From CAYWKS01 sp964458935 (GTDB taxonomy: Bacteria > Planctomycetota > Phycisphaerae > Phycisphaerales > Zrk34): a DNA stretch of 41,865 nt. The notes beneath the pieces were generated by a model. The model was not told the origin of the DNA. It did no database searches and saw only the letters and a program-made list of their open reading frames with translations. The translations under genes were made by a program, and so were the position numbers. Every line of letters starts with the position of its first letter. Positions within the stretch are counted from its first letter, which is position 1. Location of the stretch: NCBI GenBank assembly GCA_964458935.1, contig CAYWKS010000027.1, positions 1-41,865 of the forward strand, read 5' to 3'. Below, piece by piece: positions 32,860 to 41,770 of this stretch.

Positions 32860-32888
32860 TTGTTTCAATTTCACCCTTGTCTTAGCAT
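32860..32888 (+). promoter_or_regulatory. Promoter of glyQS
   Basis: TTGTTT (32860-32865) and TAGCAT (32883-32888) are spaced by 17 nt. The start near 32895 would give a leader of about 35 nt. No SD is visible before the ATG at 32930. Confidence 0.45.
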
Positions 32889-32929
32889 TCGCCTTCCCAT
32901 ACGCCGCTTCCTCCTCGATCGGACGCCCC

Positions 32930-34327
32930 ATGACCGACCCGACCCCGACCACCACCAAGAACATGGAAGACATCGTCGCCCTCGCCCGCCGCCGCGGGTT
33001 CATCTGGCAGTCCTCCGAGCTCTACGGCGGGATCAACGGGTTCTGGGACTACGGCCCGCTCGGGATCGAGCTCAAGCGCAACCTCAAGAACGCCTGGTGG
33101 AACGACATCGTCGCCTGCCCCCCCGACGGTCCCGACGGCCACCCCATCAGCGTCGTCGGCGTCGACTGCACCATCATCATGCACCCCAAGGTCTGGGAAG
33201 CGTCCGGCCACGTCGCCGGGTTCAACGACCCGATGGTGGCGTGCAAGGCCGAAGGCTGCAAGAAGCTCTTCCGCGCCGATCACATTGACGATTCGCAATG
33301 CCCGCTCAAGCCGAGCAAGAAGCCCGGTGAACACGACCAGTGCGACCTGACCGAGCCGCGGGCATTCAACCTCATGTTCGAATCCCACGCGGGCGCGATC
33401 AAGGACGAGGATAACAGGGTCTACCTCCGCCCCGAGACGGCGCAGGGCATCTTCACGCAGTTCTGGAACGTGGTGGACACCAGCCGCGTGCGCGTGCCGT
33501 TCGGCATCGCGCAGATGGGCAAGGCGTTCCGCAACGAGGTCACACCCCGCAACTTCACCTTCCGAAGCCGCGAGTTTGAGCAGATGGAGATCGAGTTCTT
33601 CATCCGCCCGGATGACGCGGAAGCATGGTACAAGTGGTGGCGCGACAGCCGCTATGCGTGGTGGCAGTCGATCGGCCTGGCGGGGGATAACCTGATCCTG
33701 CGGGAGCACGACCGCGACGAGCTGGCGCATTACGCGAAGCAAGGCGCCGGCACGTGCGACGTCGAGTACCGCTTCCCCTTCACCGCGCCGGGGTTCGGCG
33801 AGCTCGAAGGCGTGGCGCATCGCGCCGACTTCGATCTCAAGGCGCACGCGACCATGTGCGGCAAGGGCGACAAGCTCCAGTACTTCGACCAGGAGCGGAA
33901 CGAGCGCTACTTCCCGCATGTGATCGAGCCGTCCGCCGGGGCGGATCGCGGGACGCTGGCGCTGCTGTGCGAGGCGTACACGCCCGACGACAGCCGCGCG
34001 AGCAAGGTGTACATGAACTTCGCGCCGCGGATGGCGCCGATCAAGGCGGCGATCTTCCCGCTGGTCAACAAGGACGGCATGCCCGAGGTCGCGGAGAAGC
34101 TGTACAAGCAACTGCGGCGGCGGTACGCCACGCAGTTCGACGTGAAGCAGTCGATCGGCAAGCGGTACGCCCGTATGGATGAGGCGGGCACGCCCTACTG
34201 CTTCACCGTGGACGGCGACACCCTGACCGACCAGGCCGTCACCGTCCGCCACCGCGACACGCAGCAGCAGGACCGCGTGGCGATCGACCGGGTCGAGTCG
34301 TTCCTGGCCGAGAAGCTGGGCGGGTAA
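32930..34327 (+). CDS. glyQS: Glycyl-tRNA synthetase, alpha2 (eukaryotic-like) type
   Basis: A 465-residue class II synthetase that charges tRNA-Gly. Seen: FIWQSSELYGGINGFWDYGPLG at the N-terminus, the Cys-rich insertion (CKAEGCKKL...CPLKP...CDLTE), YLRPETAQGIFTQF, motif 2 FRNEVTPRNFTFRSREFEQMEIEFF and, in motif 3, GADRGTLALLCEAY. The C-terminal anticodon-binding domain ends in RHRDTQQQDRVAIDRVESFLAEKL. This homodimeric enzyme differs from the alpha2beta2 type of many bacteria. The four cysteines in the insertion may bind zinc. It diverges from the TPR/LamG-like gene. Confidence 0.95.
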   Translation: MTDPTPTTTKNMEDIVALARRRGFIWQSSELYGGINGFWDYGPLGIELKRNLKNAWWNDIVACPPDGPDGHPISVVGVDCTIIMHPKVWEASGHVAGFNDPMVACKAEGCKKLFRADHIDDSQCPLKPSKKPGEHDQCDLTEPRAFNLMFESHAGAIKDEDNRVYLRPETAQGIFTQFWNVVDTSRVRVPFGIAQMGKAFRNEVTPRNFTFRSREFEQMEIEFFIRPDDAEAWYKWWRDSRYAWWQSIGLAGDNLILREHDRDELAHYAKQGAGTCDVEYRFPFTAPGFGELEGVAHRADFDLKAHATMCGKGDKLQYFDQERNERYFPHVIEPSAGADRGTLALLCEAYTPDDSRASKVYMNFAPRMAPIKAAIFPLVNKDGMPEVAEKLYKQLRRRYATQFDVKQSIGKRYARMDEAGTPYCFTVDGDTLTDQAVTVRHRDTQQQDRVAIDRVESFLAEKLGG

Positions 34328-34363
34328 GACCCGGGGCGTCGCGGGGCTTTGGCCGGGGGTGAT

Positions 34364-34392
34364 CGCCCGGGGCGCGGTCGCCCGGGGCGCGG
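34364..34392. repeat. Tandem 14-bp GC repeat, two copies
   Basis: CGCCCGGGGCGCGG occurs at 34364-34377 and again at 34379-34392, one base apart (period 15). It lies between glyQS and the next gene, just before that gene's promoter. The copies contain partial self-complementarity and may act as the glyQS 3' end structure. Confidence 0.5.
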
Positions 34393-34396
34393 GGGC

Positions 34397-34402
34397 TAGG
34401 AT
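34397..34402 (+). promoter_or_regulatory. -10-like TAGGAT, leaderless or short-leader start
   Basis: TAGGAT ends 6 nt before the ATG at 34409. The AGGA inside it could also act as an SD (spacing 7), so this example is ambiguous. Confidence 0.3.
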
Positions 34403-34408
34403 AAGGGC

Positions 34409-35431
34409 ATGACCTGGTCCGAGCCGAGGCCGACGATGGCGGTGGAGCTGGACGACCCGGCGGGGTCGTTCGCGTCGGCGCCGCATGCGCAGATCGCGGC
34501 GGCGCGTGCGCTGCTCCGCGACATCCGCGGGCAGGCGCCGCGGTACGCGCCGTGGGTCGGGGCGATGATGAATCGGCGGACCGGCCGGCGGTACGAGTCG
34601 GAGTTGCGTGCCGCCGACGCGGTCAGCGACGCCGACTGGCGGTGGCTGATGGTCGCCAACGTCAGCTACGACTTCGCGATGAAGATGGTGGGGTGTTCGA
34701 CGGCGGCGCTGGCGACCGAACGGGGCCCGGTGCTGGCGCGGAACATGGACTGGGCCCCGCCGGCGCTGCTGGCGCAGGCGGCGGTCACACTGCGATACAC
34801 GCGGCGGGGCGAGCACCGCTGGTCGTCGGCGGGCTGGCCGGGCCTCGCCGGGGTGGTGACGGGCCTGTCGGCTCGGGGGTTCGCGGTCGCCGTGAACGCG
34901 GTGCTGCACGACGAGGGGTTCCGCTGGCGCGGCGAGCCGATGCTGCTGTTCCTGCGGCGGGTGCTGGAGGAGGCGGCGGACTTCGACGCGGCGCTGCGGA
35001 TGATTCGCACGGCACGGCTGATGTCGACGGGGCTGATCACCCTGGTGGGCTCGACCAACGACCAGCGCGTCTGCGTCGAGCGCACGCCCACGCGCGCGTC
35101 CGTCCGCCGCGCCCCGGGCGACGCCCCGCTGGTTACCGCCAACGACTATCGCAGCGAGATGCCCGGCGCCCGGGCGGCTGACGACTACTTCAGTGACCTG
35201 ACGCCCGGGTCGTGCGCGCGGCTGGAGCGGCTGGAGCGGTGCGTCGCGCCGCTGAGACCGGCCGATGTCACCGAGGCGGCGCTGCTGGGAGCGCTGACCG
35301 ACGCCGGCGTGCAGCAGTCGATCACGGCCCAGCACATCGTCATCCACCCGGCGCGAGGCGAGATGGCGCACCGGGTGCCGGCGGCGCTGCTCGAATCCCC
35401 GGCCGACACCCTCGCCGAGGCGGTCACTTGA
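34409..35431 (+). CDS. Ntn hydrolase of the C45/acid ceramidase-like group
   Basis: A 340-residue amidase-type protein. Cys96 in MVGCSTAAL is the likely N-terminal nucleophile after autocatalytic cleavage, as in acyl-CoA:isopenicillin acyltransferase (C45), NAAA and acid ceramidase relatives. ARNMDW (Arg111, Asn112, Asp114) is the second family signature, and later GLVTGLSARGFAVAVN-like and TGLITLVGS strands fit the Ntn core. The substrate is unknown; lipid amides or acyl-amino acids are typical. There is no signal peptide, and about 95 residues precede the nucleophile as a propeptide. It overlaps the 3' end of the convergent AsmA-like gene by 8 nt. Confidence 0.75.
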   Translation: MTWSEPRPTMAVELDDPAGSFASAPHAQIAAARALLRDIRGQAPRYAPWVGAMMNRRTGRRYESELRAADAVSDADWRWLMVANVSYDFAMKMVGCSTAALATERGPVLARNMDWAPPALLAQAAVTLRYTRRGEHRWSSAGWPGLAGVVTGLSARGFAVAVNAVLHDEGFRWRGEPMLLFLRRVLEEAADFDAALRMIRTARLMSTGLITLVGSTNDQRVCVERTPTRASVRRAPGDAPLVTANDYRSEMPGARAADDYFSDLTPGSCARLERLERCVAPLRPADVTEAALLGALTDAGVQQSITAQHIVIHPARGEMAHRVPAALLESPADTLAEAVT

Positions 35432-38400
35432 AGATCTGGCGGAGGCCCTCCTCGATGAGCCGCTCTTCCAGGCTCTTGTCCGGCTTCTTCTGCCGGGGCG
35501 GGTCGTCGGCCGGCTGGGGCGGCGCGTCCCGCTCGGGCTTGTCGGCCGGCTCGGGCTTGGGCTTGACCTCCTCGGGCCAGGGGAAGGGCTTGCGCGGCGG
35601 CGGCGGGGTCTCGAACTGCCGCTTCTCGACCGCCTTGTCCTGCCCGATGACCTTGTCGATCGCATCGCGCGCCGCGCCGATCTGCTCGAGGATCTGCATG
35701 CCCTTGTTGGCGATCTCGTCGCCGGCGATCTGGCCCGCCGCGCCCAGCCCCGTCAACAGCCCCAGCCGCGCCACCATCTCCTCGGTATCCGGCCCGATCG
35801 CGTCGATGGGCCCGGACATGACGAACTGATCCATGTAGTTCGGGTCGTCGCCGTAGCGGCTGATGTTGTAGACCCGGCGGAGCGCGCGGTCGGTGATGCC
35901 GAGCACCATCCGGCCGTGCTCACCGCGGAGCCGCACCCCGTCGACCTGCACCGGCCGGTCGTTGAAGTTGAGCCGGCCCCACGTCGCCACGTGGTAGTGG
36001 TCGCCGATCAGGATGTCCATGCGGCTGTATCGCGCCACGCCGTCCTCGATGCTCAGGTCGACCGGCGTGAACCACGCTGACAGCGTGTCGTCGCCCCGCC
36101 GAGCCCCGAGCACGCCCAGCCGCAACTCCGCCACCTTGCCCACCCGATTGGGCAGGTCGATCAGCGTCTTGATCAGCCCGGCGTTGCGCACGATCAGCTT
36201 GCCCGGATCGATCGTGATCCGCGGGATGCTCGCCCCGGTGAGCGCGGCGCCGACCTCGTTGGGGTCGTCGCTCAGCAGCTTCATCAGCGGTACCCCGAAT
36301 CCCTTCGACGCCACCGACACCGTCACCGGCTGCTCGGATCGGACCGCCTGCTTGAGCATCGGGTGGTCGATCAACTCGCTCGTCAACTCCTCGGTGACCA
36401 TGAACGCGGCCCCGGCGTCTTCGTTCAGCGTCATCCAGCCGTCGGTGATCGTGGCGTGGATCTCGGCGTTGGCCCGCGGCGCTTTGGCGACCAGGTCGAA
36501 TGAGCCATCGCCCGCGTCGAGTTCGGCCTCCAGCGTGAGGTTGAGCATCTCGCCGGCGATCGTCGTCGCCTTGTACGCGCTGGGCGCGACGACATCGATC
36601 CACGCCGCCGGCAGGTCGCGCAACGTCACCGCCGTATCCTCGATCTTGAGTTGATCGAGCGAGCGCATCCGCCCGGCGTCATCCAAAAGCTTGCCGATCG
36701 TGGCGTCGATGTTGACCGACCCGGTCTTCGTGACGTTGTCAACGAGGAAGCGGGTCCCGGCGTCGCCATCGAGCTTGACGGTGTTGCCCGGGCCGTCGAA
36801 ATCGACGTTGACGGACAGGTCATACAGGGATGCCGATTCGTAGCGCGGGTCGCCGGCGAGCGCGGCCTGGTCGATCTCGGCATCCAGCCGGGTCTTCACC
36901 CGGTTCACCGCGAACTCAGCCAGCGGCGCTTCGAACTCGTGGATGCGCACCGTCACGGGCGTGGCCCAGGCCAGCGTCGGGCCGCCCGGCGGCGCATCGA
37001 TGACAGCCGGGTCGGCCACGTACTTGACCTCGGCCTTCTCGGTCAGCGCGATGCGCGAGAAGTCGGCCGGCACCTGCGCCTCCAGCGAAACCGACCGGAG
37101 CGGCTGCGGTTGCTCCGCGGCGTTGTTCGCCGTCAACGTCATCGCGACCGGCCCGGTGTTGAACTGCGAATCCAGGGTCGTCTGGGCATCGATCGTCAGG
37201 CTCAGCCGCGTCGAGGCATAACGCCCCACCATGCCCTCACCACCCGCCGCCACGTCCGCGGTCACCGTCACCCGCGGCTTGTCCAGCTTCTCCGCCTTCA
37301 GATCGATCGTGAGCGTGGCGATGTCCAGAGGCCCGAGCGGCGCGTCGGTGTTCGGCGGGTCGGTCACGCGCACGCCGCTGGCGTCTACCTTCGCCAACAA
37401 GAGCGTCTTCGCCGGCTCCAGGAATGGTTCGCCCTCGGCCGGCCGGGGCATGTCCAGCTTCTCGATCGTCAGCGTCACGGGCTGATCGATGCTCACGCCG
37501 TACCCGCCCATGTCGGGCACGTAGTAGCGCAGCACCGCTGCCGGTCGATCCAGCCGCACCGTCGCCGGTTGCGTCAGTCGAATCCGCTCGTCCATTGCCA
37601 GCACGACGTCGGCCCGGCCGTAATCCCCGCCGAGCGTGACGGTTGCCGCAAGCGTGTCCTGGCCCGAGGCATTGGGCTCGACCACGAGGTCGAGCGTCGG
37701 GCCGAATCCCAGCGCGATCGCCTCGCCCGTCTCGGCGAGCTTGTCGACCAGCGCCGAGGGCACGCGTTTCAACTCCACCCGGCCGTCGACCCGCATCGCG
37801 TCGTATCGCGGGTCGCCGCGCTCGTCGATCATGTCCCGCAGCGTCAGGTCCACGTCGAGCGGGCTCTGCTCCCCGTCGGCATGCAGCAACTGTCCGTCGA
37901 GTTTGACGGTCGCCAGGTCCGTCAGGTTGTCCGTCTCGATCGACCCGGTCAACTGCGTCCATCCGACGTCGCCGAGCTGCGGGTCGCCGACGTAGCGGCC
38001 CGGGTCGATGGTGATGTCGGTCTTCAGGGCGACCTGCGACGCGTCGAATTCCGCCAGCGGCATCCGCAGCGACTCGAGTTCGAGCGTGACGCCGACGTCA
38101 TCGGCCAGTCGGCCGGTCGGTTGATTCGGGGCGCCGATCAGCTTTTCAATCAACGGCGGCGTGGCGCGCATGCGCACCAACCCGCGGCGACACGTCGCCG
38201 TCTGCATCCCGGACGACAGGCGACCGTCGAGGAACGCCAGCAGATTCTGCGGCAGGTCGCCCGCATCCGCGCCGCCCCGCAAAGCCTCGAGCCTGGCGGT
38301 GACCGCCTCGCCATCGCGCAGCGGTTGCGGTGTGGCCCACACCAGCGCACGCACATCCTGCGCGCCGGGATCATCGTCGGCCGGTTGTATGTGTCCGGCG

Positions 38401-39203
38401 ATGGACAGGTACTCGCCCGCGCCGGCGACCAGCAGTCCGTGTTGGGCCAGCAGCGAGTCCAGCCCCACGACCGGCAGGTCCACCACGCTCACCGTACCCC
38501 GCAACGCCCCCGTGGCCGGGTCGACGGTCGCTTCGGCCGCCACCTTGCCCTCAAGATCGCCCTGGCGACTGGTCGCATCGAGCACGAAGGTGAGCGGCTT
38601 GTCCGCCGCGGTCGCATCCAGCGACGCATTGCCATCGATCGTCACCTTGTCGAAGTCCGGGCCTGACGCCACGACGTTCAACCGGTTGACCAGGAGCTTG
38701 AAGGTGACCGGCAGCGCCTCGTCTGACTCCTGCGAAACGTCACGGCCGCCAGGGTCCGCGCCCGCGGTCTGCGGTCGGGTCTTGAGCAGTTGCTGGAGGT
38801 TGGTCTTGCCCGATTCTTCGACCACGACGTTGAGCGTGGGCGCGTCGATGGTGATCGTGCCCAGGTCGCGTTGGCCCTTGACCAATTGCCACAGCGTGGC
38901 CTGGACCTCGACCCGGTCGATCGACGCGACCGTTCGGCCGGCGCTGTCATGGACTTTGAGGCCCGCGATGACCGGCGGATTAAACCAGCTCAGTTCGAGC
39001 GTGTCGACGCTCGCCGTGCCGGTCAGTTCGGCGTTGATCGCCGCGACGATCCGCCCCTTGCCCCAGCCGCCCGAGAGGATCCCCGGCGCGAACGCGACCA
39101 GCACCGCCAGCCCCAGGATCAACACCAGCGCCAGCCGAAACACCCAACGCAACGGCCGCCGCTTCCGCGGTGCGGGCTTCGCCGCCTCTGCCTGATCGTT
39201 CAT
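35424..39203 (-). CDS. Large AsmA/DUF748-like membrane-anchored protein
   Basis: A 1259-residue protein with a basic N-terminus (KPAPRKRRPLRW), one membrane helix at about residues 20-45 (VFRLALVLILGLAVLVAFAPGIL), and a very long extracytoplasmic region of repeated beta strands. The segment ELTGTASVDTLELSWFNPPVIAGLKVHDSAG is the AsmA-type start, and late segments (LSIEDGVARYSRMDILIGDHYHVATWGRLNF) match the AsmA/TamB C-terminal pattern. Such beta-groove proteins are linked to lipid transport between membranes. A Pro/Lys-rich tail follows. The ATG at 39203 is chosen because AGGA lies 8 nt upstream; a longer frame would run into nadA. nadA is 44 nt upstream, probably in one operon. Confidence 0.75.
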   Translation of the reverse strand: MNDQAEAAKPAPRKRRPLRWVFRLALVLILGLAVLVAFAPGILSGGWGKGRIVAAINAELTGTASVDTLELSWFNPPVIAGLKVHDSAGRTVASIDRVEVQATLWQLVKGQRDLGTITIDAPTLNVVVEESGKTNLQQLLKTRPQTAGADPGGRDVSQESDEALPVTFKLLVNRLNVVASGPDFDKVTIDGNASLDATAADKPLTFVLDATSRQGDLEGKVAAEATVDPATGALRGTVSVVDLPVVGLDSLLAQHGLLVAGAGEYLSIAGHIQPADDDPGAQDVRALVWATPQPLRDGEAVTARLEALRGGADAGDLPQNLLAFLDGRLSSGMQTATCRRGLVRMRATPPLIEKLIGAPNQPTGRLADDVGVTLELESLRMPLAEFDASQVALKTDITIDPGRYVGDPQLGDVGWTQLTGSIETDNLTDLATVKLDGQLLHADGEQSPLDVDLTLRDMIDERGDPRYDAMRVDGRVELKRVPSALVDKLAETGEAIALGFGPTLDLVVEPNASGQDTLAATVTLGGDYGRADVVLAMDERIRLTQPATVRLDRPAAVLRYYVPDMGGYGVSIDQPVTLTIEKLDMPRPAEGEPFLEPAKTLLLAKVDASGVRVTDPPNTDAPLGPLDIATLTIDLKAEKLDKPRVTVTADVAAGGEGMVGRYASTRLSLTIDAQTTLDSQFNTGPVAMTLTANNAAEQPQPLRSVSLEAQVPADFSRIALTEKAEVKYVADPAVIDAPPGGPTLAWATPVTVRIHEFEAPLAEFAVNRVKTRLDAEIDQAALAGDPRYESASLYDLSVNVDFDGPGNTVKLDGDAGTRFLVDNVTKTGSVNIDATIGKLLDDAGRMRSLDQLKIEDTAVTLRDLPAAWIDVVAPSAYKATTIAGEMLNLTLEAELDAGDGSFDLVAKAPRANAEIHATITDGWMTLNEDAGAAFMVTEELTSELIDHPMLKQAVRSEQPVTVSVASKGFGVPLMKLLSDDPNEVGAALTGASIPRITIDPGKLIVRNAGLIKTLIDLPNRVGKVAELRLGVLGARRGDDTLSAWFTPVDLSIEDGVARYSRMDILIGDHYHVATWGRLNFNDRPVQVDGVRLRGEHGRMVLGITDRALRRVYNISRYGDDPNYMDQFVMSGPIDAIGPDTEEMVARLGLLTGLGAAGQIAGDEIANKGMQILEQIGAARDAIDKVIGQDKAVEKRQFETPPPPRKPFPWPEEVKPKPEPADKPERDAPPQPADDPPRQKKPDKSLEERLIEEGLRQIFK

Positions 39204-39247
39204 CTTGTCTTGTCCTCGGAGGCGTCGGCTCGACGCCGCGGCCTGGT

Positions 39248-40456
39248 TCAGTCGATCGCCGCCGGCTCCGCAGCCGACCCCGTCGCCTTGCCCGTTATCG
39301 TAAGCATCCGCTCCAACGCCGTCAGCGACCACCGCCGCGTCTGGTCGTCCACCTTGATCACGTTCCGCGCCTCGCCCTCGGCCAGCCCGTCCAGCACCCA
39401 CAGCAGGTGCGCCGGGTCGATCCGGTACATCGTCGTGCAAAGGCACTGGCAGTCGCTGAGGATCCGCACCGACACGCCCCGCCGCTTCGCCCGGTCCGCC
39501 AGCCGGTTCACCAGGTGAACCTCCGTCCCGACCGCCCACACGCTCCCGGGCTCGGCCGATTCGATCGCCGCGATGATCCTCTCCGTCGATCCGGTCCGGT
39601 CTGCCTTGCGGACCACCGCGTGGTCGCACTCGGGGTGCACGATCACCGTCACACCCGGGTGCTGCGCTTTCACCTGGTCCACGTGCTCCGGCCGGAACAG
39701 CTTGTGCACCGAGCAGTGGCCCTTCCACAGCAGCACGTCGCTGCGCACGATGTCATCCGGGCCGTTGCCCCCCAGCGGCAGCGGCAGCCGCGGGTCCCAC
39801 AGGCACATCTGCGTCTGGATGTCGTAGCCCATCGCCGCGGCCGTGTTACGGCCCAGATGCTGGTCCGGGATGAACAGCATCTTGATCCGCTCGTCGTCCG
39901 CCCGGGCCTGCTCCCCGCCGGCGAACGCCCACTCCAATATCGCCCGCGCGTTGCTCGACGTGCACACCGCGCCGCCGTGCTCGCCCACGAACGCCTTGAT
40001 CGCCGCAGACGAGTTCATGTACGTCACCGGCACCACGCGGTACCGCACGCCCTCCGATGCGCCCGCCTCGGCCAGCACCGCCTCGATCTGTTCCCACGCC
40101 TCGGCCACCTGCTCGTACGTTGCCATGTCCGCCATCGAGCAGCCCGCCGCCAGGTCCGGCAGGATCACCCGCGTCGACTCCGGTGTCAGGATGTCCGCCG
40201 ACTCGGCCATGAAATGCACCCCGCAGAACACCACGTACTCCGCACCCACCTCGCCGACCTTTTCCGCCGCCAACTGGCTCAGCTTGAACGAATCGCCCAG
40301 AAAATCGGCGTGACGCACCACGTCGTCCTGCTGGTAGTGGTGACCAAGCACCACCAGGCGATCGCCCAACTCGCCCTTGCGGGCCGTGATCGCCTCGGCC
40401 AACTCCGTTTCGCCCATCCGCGTGTACTTTTCGGGTAGCGACGGCTGCCACAGCAT
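39248..40456 (-). CDS. nadA: Quinolinate synthase NadA
   Basis: A 402-residue [4Fe-4S] enzyme that condenses iminoaspartate (from NadB) with dihydroxyacetone phosphate to make quinolinate for NAD. Seen: VLGHHYQQDDVV, DSFKLS, FCGVHFMAESADIL (cluster Cys78), DLAAGCSMAD, VTYMNSSAAIKA, VCTSSNA, FIPDQHLGRN, VHPECDHAV and SDCQCLCTTMYRIDP. The three cluster cysteines are taken as Cys78, that of HPEC and one in DCQCLC. AGGAGGT 9 nt before the ATG sets the start. NadB and NadC are not in the window. A palindrome overlapping the -10 box is a probable NAD-regulator site. The AsmA-like gene follows after 44 nt. Confidence 0.97.
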   Translation of the reverse strand: MLWQPSLPEKYTRMGETELAEAITARKGELGDRLVVLGHHYQQDDVVRHADFLGDSFKLSQLAAEKVGEVGAEYVVFCGVHFMAESADILTPESTRVILPDLAAGCSMADMATYEQVAEAWEQIEAVLAEAGASEGVRYRVVPVTYMNSSAAIKAFVGEHGGAVCTSSNARAILEWAFAGGEQARADDERIKMLFIPDQHLGRNTAAAMGYDIQTQMCLWDPRLPLPLGGNGPDDIVRSDVLLWKGHCSVHKLFRPEHVDQVKAQHPGVTVIVHPECDHAVVRKADRTGSTERIIAAIESAEPGSVWAVGTEVHLVNRLADRAKRRGVSVRILSDCQCLCTTMYRIDPAHLLWVLDGLAEGEARNVIKVDDQTRRWSLTALERMLTITGKATGSAAEPAAID

Positions 40457-40487
40457 GGTCGATGTACCTCCTGGTCGCGCTCACGCC

Positions 40488-40509
40488 CTGTAAACACCGC
40501 ATTTTACAG
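40488..40509 (-). promoter_or_regulatory. 22-bp operator-like palindrome over the nadA -10 box
   Basis: CTGTAAA-N8-TTTACAG is a perfect inverted repeat 32-53 nt upstream of the nadA ATG. Read on the minus strand its first arm contains TAAAAT (5/6 to TATAAT), so a protein bound here would block the promoter. The arms are not the NadR-type TGTTTA-N6-TAAACA nor the LexA CTGT-N8-ACAG. The regulator is unknown. Confidence 0.6.
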
Positions 40510-40603
40510 CCCGCCGCCGCCCATTTCCCGCCCCCGCCGCGCCAGATGCCGCCACCGTCCGACCACCCGGTCGCACCCCCTCAAGCCCCGCCGGTTTTCA
40601 TCC

Positions 40604-40643
40604 GAAATTAATCCAAGGCACCGGCTGTGCGGCGGGTAATTTC
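40604..40643. repeat. Inverted repeat between nadA and the sigma factor
   Basis: GAAATTA (40604-40610) and TAATTTC (40637-40643) are perfect 7-bp AT-rich arms 26 nt apart in the 306-nt gap. It lies about 23 nt upstream of the sigma-factor -35 box and could be an activator or repressor site. Apart from the two promoters and this repeat I see nothing else in 40457-40762. Confidence 0.35.
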
Positions 40644-40665
40644 ACACAATCCTCATCTTATGAGT

Positions 40666-40695
40666 TTGTATCATGGCCGACCAACTTGCTACAAT
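40666..40695 (+). promoter_or_regulatory. Promoter of the sigma factor gene
   Basis: TTGTAT (40666-40671) is separated by 18 nt from TACAAT (40690-40695, 5/6). The start would be near 40702, giving a leader of about 60 nt that ends in GGAGG (40746-40750), 12 nt before the ATG. Confidence 0.5.
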
Positions 40696-40762
40696 GTGCA
40701 TGTCGGTACGCAGCCCACGGGCGTGCCCACTTCTGTCCGGTTAATGGAGGGCGATCAACCTT

Positions 40763-41770
40763 ATGGCGCGTTCTGATGTCGCATCCGGCCTGCAGGTCTA
40801 TCTGCGCCAGATTAACCAAGTCCCGCTCCTGACCGCCGACCAGGAAAAGGAGTTGGCGTGGCGCATCATCAAGGATGGCTGCGCCGATGCACGTGAGCAG
40901 TTGACCCGCGCCAACCTCCGACTCGTCGTCTCCATCGCCAAGAACTATTCCAATCGCGGACTGCCCCTGATCGACCTGATCGAAGAGGGCAACCTCGGCC
41001 TGCTTAAGGCCGTCGAATGCTTCGACCCCGCCCACGGCGCACGCTTCAGCACCTACGCCTCGTGGTGGATCAAGCAGGCCATCAAACGCTCGCTCATCAA
41101 CGCGGTCCAGCCCATCCACATCCCCGCCTACATGGTCGAGCTCATCGCCCAGTCCAAGCGCGCCTCCGCCGAGATGGAGGATGAACTCGGACGCACCCCC
41201 ACCATCGAAGAGCTCGCCGAACGGATGAACATCACCGCCGACAAGGTGCGCATGATCCGCCATGCCATCCGCGCCTTCCAGCGGCCCAGCCAGGCCCCCG
41301 CCGGCGATGACGGCGACGCGTTCACCCTCGCCGAAATGCTGCACGACGATCGCTCGCCCTCGCCCGAGCAGCCCGTCCTCGACGCCGACGAGTTCCAGCT
41401 CATCAACGAGCTGCTCGACAGCATCAATGACCGCGAGGCCACCATCCTCCGCCTGCGATTCGGGCTCGACGGCCAGGAACCGCTCACGCTCAACGAGATC
41501 GGTCGACGCGTCGGGCTCACCCGCGAACGCGTCCGCCAGATCGAGTCCGAAGCCCTCCGCAAACTCAACGCCCGCGTCACCAATATCTACGACCGCACCT
41601 CCCCGAGGCCCTCCGCCCTCCAGCAGACGACCAGCCCGGCCCAGCCCGACGCCGAGCCACAGGCCCCCGACGCCGCCACCGCTATCGCCGACCCGCCCAA
41701 GCGCAGACTCCACCGCAACGGCCGAAACGGTCGTCACGGCAGCAACGGGCACGTCCGCGACGAAGCCTGA
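40763..41770 (+). CDS. RNA polymerase sigma-70 family factor (RpoD-like, short)
   Basis: A 335-residue sigma factor. Region 1.2 (LQVYLRQINQVPLLTADQEKELA), region 2 (ANLRLVVSIAKNYSNRGLPLIDLIEEGNLGLLKAVECFDP, then RFSTYASWWIKQAIKRSLI), region 3 (RASAEMEDELGRTPTIEELAERM) and region 4 (LNDREATILRLRFGL-type, GRRVGLTRERVRQIESEALRKL) are complete. Region 1.1 and the long non-conserved insertion of primary sigma factors are absent, so it is probably a group-2 or compact primary factor. The C-terminal 75 residues are Pro/Ala-rich and end in a basic Asn/Gly/His tail (RNGRNGRHGSNGHVRDEA), which is unusual. It diverges from nadA. Confidence 0.92.
   Translation: MARSDVASGLQVYLRQINQVPLLTADQEKELAWRIIKDGCADAREQLTRANLRLVVSIAKNYSNRGLPLIDLIEEGNLGLLKAVECFDPAHGARFSTYASWWIKQAIKRSLINAVQPIHIPAYMVELIAQSKRASAEMEDELGRTPTIEELAERMNITADKVRMIRHAIRAFQRPSQAPAGDDGDAFTLAEMLHDDRSPSPEQPVLDADEFQLINELLDSINDREATILRLRFGLDGQEPLTLNEIGRRVGLTRERVRQIESEALRKLNARVTNIYDRTSPRPSALQQTTSPAQPDAEPQAPDAATAIADPPKRRLHRNGRNGRHGSNGHVRDEA

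Noticed and set aside
39201..39728. N-terminal extension of the AsmA-like protein into nadA
   Set aside because: The extension reads as an Arg/Gly-rich shadow of nadA. The membrane anchor begins right after the ATG at 39203, which has its own SD.
40488..40509. LexA (SOS) box at nadA
   Set aside because: CTGT and ACAG are present but 14 nt apart instead of 8, and nadA is not an SOS gene.
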